Assembly (NCBI GenBank): GCA_964640065.1
Contig: CAZXIE010000003.1
Span: forward strand, 7,698 to 71,697
Reading direction: 5' to 3'
DNA length: 64,000 nt
Source of the DNA: JAJRXG01 sp964640065
GTDB lineage: Bacteria; Bacteroidota; Bacteroidia; Chitinophagales; Saprospiraceae
Translations under genes and position numbers: made by a program
The notes under the pieces: generated by a model
What the model saw: the letters and a program-made list of their open reading frames with translations, nothing else
Told to the model about the DNA's origin: nothing
Database searches by the model: none
Part shown: one piece after another, positions 63,304 to 64,000 of the stretch
Numbering within the stretch: position 1 is the first letter of the stretch
Layout: every line of letters begins with the position of its first letter

Positions 63304-64000
63304 TTAATCTATAAAAAGTGAAGAAGAAAAATCATCAGATATATACCAAAGATTTCTAGCAAGCTGTAATCTATCGTTATGTCTTATGAGAACACCAGAA
63401 TCTACCAAAGGGTTAGTTTGGTTTGCATGTTTTTCCCAAAAGTTCTCTCCAAGTAAACGGATAGATGCTTCGTCCACGCCATCTGCTCTGCGCAGACCAA
63501 GCATGATAAGCTCGTTATAGATGTCAGATTTAGATAGCTCTTCGGAGCGGGTGAATTTGTCTTCATCTTGCTTGACTGTAAGATAAGATTGGTTGTTAGC
63601 TTGATTCCAGTGCCTGCTTTCATGATAATATGAGTGAGCTGAGGGACCAAATCCTATATACGGTTTCCGATCCCAGTAAGCCGTATTATGCGCTGCTCTA
63701 TATCCCGGCTTCGCATAATTAGAAATCTCATAGTGCTCATAACCGTGATCTTCGAGTATCTGTTCTGCTATAAGGTATTGACGGTTTTGAAGTCCTTCAG
63801 AAGGCAAGGCTATTTGTTCCTTTTTTGCTTGGTGGGCGTAGACTGTTTGTTCTTCGATCGTTAGATTGTATACACTGAGATGGGATAGATCATAAGAAAG
63901 CATCTTTTTGAGATTTCCTTTCCAGTCTTCGCTATTACTACTTACAAGTCCAAACATGAGATCGGCCGTTATATTAGAGAACGAACTTTCCTTGATCAAC
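63304..64000 (-). CDS. hemW: HemW-like radical SAM protein, C-terminal part (cut by window edge)
   Basis: The 3' 231 codons of a radical SAM gene whose 5' end lies beyond the window. Visible blocks HLSVYNLTIEEQT, YEISNYAKPGYRAAHNTAYW and GFGPSAHSYY are typical of HemW (formerly labelled coproporphyrinogen III oxidase-like), a haem chaperone. The C-terminal HemW domain (LMLGLRRADGVD-type sequence) follows. The CxxxCxC iron-sulfur site would be upstream and cannot be checked. The Met at the window edge is probably internal. Confidence 0.88.
   Translation of the reverse strand, partial: LIKESSFSNITADLMFGLVSSNSEDWKGNLKKMLSYDLSHLSVYNLTIEEQTVYAHQAKKEQIALPSEGLQNRQYLIAEQILEDHGYEHYEISNYAKPGYRAAHNTAYWDRKPYIGFGPSAHSYYHESRHWNQANNQSYLTVKQDEDKFTRSEELSKSDIYNELIMLGLRRADGVDEASIRLLGENFWEKHANQTNPLVDSGVLIRHNDRLQLARNLWYISDDFSSSLFID

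Overview
The window looks like chromosomal DNA from a Bacteroidota bacterium, most likely a marine Saprospiraceae-type (Lewinella/Haliscomenobacter-like) organism. The evidence is type IX secretion (T9SS) sorting domains of both kinds (type A and the gliding-motility type B), very large secreted proteins built from Ig/PKD/HYR-like modules, TAnnTTTG-type -7 promoter boxes, an archaeal/eukaryotic-type prolyl-tRNA synthetase, and the DUF2452, DUF6909, DUF1080 and ABA4-like families. No tRNA, rRNA, CRISPR array, insertion sequence or prophage was seen.

Layout. 0-6.6 kb: clpC, a STAS-domain protein, an alkaline phosphatase lipoprotein, dprA and a small outer-membrane protein. 6.6-12.3 kb: an AT-rich helical-repeat protein of unknown function with a long structured upstream region, purN, a membrane-anchored unknown, ornithine aminotransferase, a zinc-ribbon protein and a GlsB-type membrane protein. 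12.7-18.3 kb: a DUF5060 glycosidase-like lipoprotein, DUF2452, DUF1801-like, an ExbB-ExbD-ExbD motor set, a two-gene nucleotidyltransferase module and rimM. 18.3-26.9 kb: a 1915-residue type B adhesin, mnmA and an M48 lipoprotein protease. 27.3-53.9 kb: a surface-protein island with five large exported proteins (1368, 1102, 1464, 1504 and 745 aa), interrupted by a FadL-like porin, a Ser/Arg-tailed secreted protein, proS, a cysteine-less ArsC-like protein and a reprolysin-like protease. 54-64 kb: an exported amidohydrolase, a DUF1080 hydrolase and a sulfatase in a row, then moeA, DUF6909, two small membrane proteins, a DUF3089 lipoprotein and the 3' part of hemW.

Three of the island's giants (27327, 39769 and 46319) share one C-terminal order: a dockerin-like duplicated Ca-loop region, a cohesin-like beta domain and a T9SS type A sorting domain. 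Having both halves of a cellulosome-style pair on one T9SS-exported chain suggests a self-associating surface matrix. This is inferred from sequence only.

The most unusual signal is not a gene. A 13-bp word, ATTT-RC-GNRA-GY-G, occurs 17 times in 64 kb against roughly 0.06 expected for random sequence of even base composition. Every copy could fold as a two-base-pair DNA mini-hairpin with a GNRA loop. In 16 of 17 copies the outer pair is Watson-Crick (G with C, or A with T); the other is G-T. Copies lie on both strands, in several reading frames and in unrelated genes, so the selection appears to act on DNA. It behaves like an uptake-sequence, Chi-like or KOPS-like genome signature. All counts were made by eye on this window.
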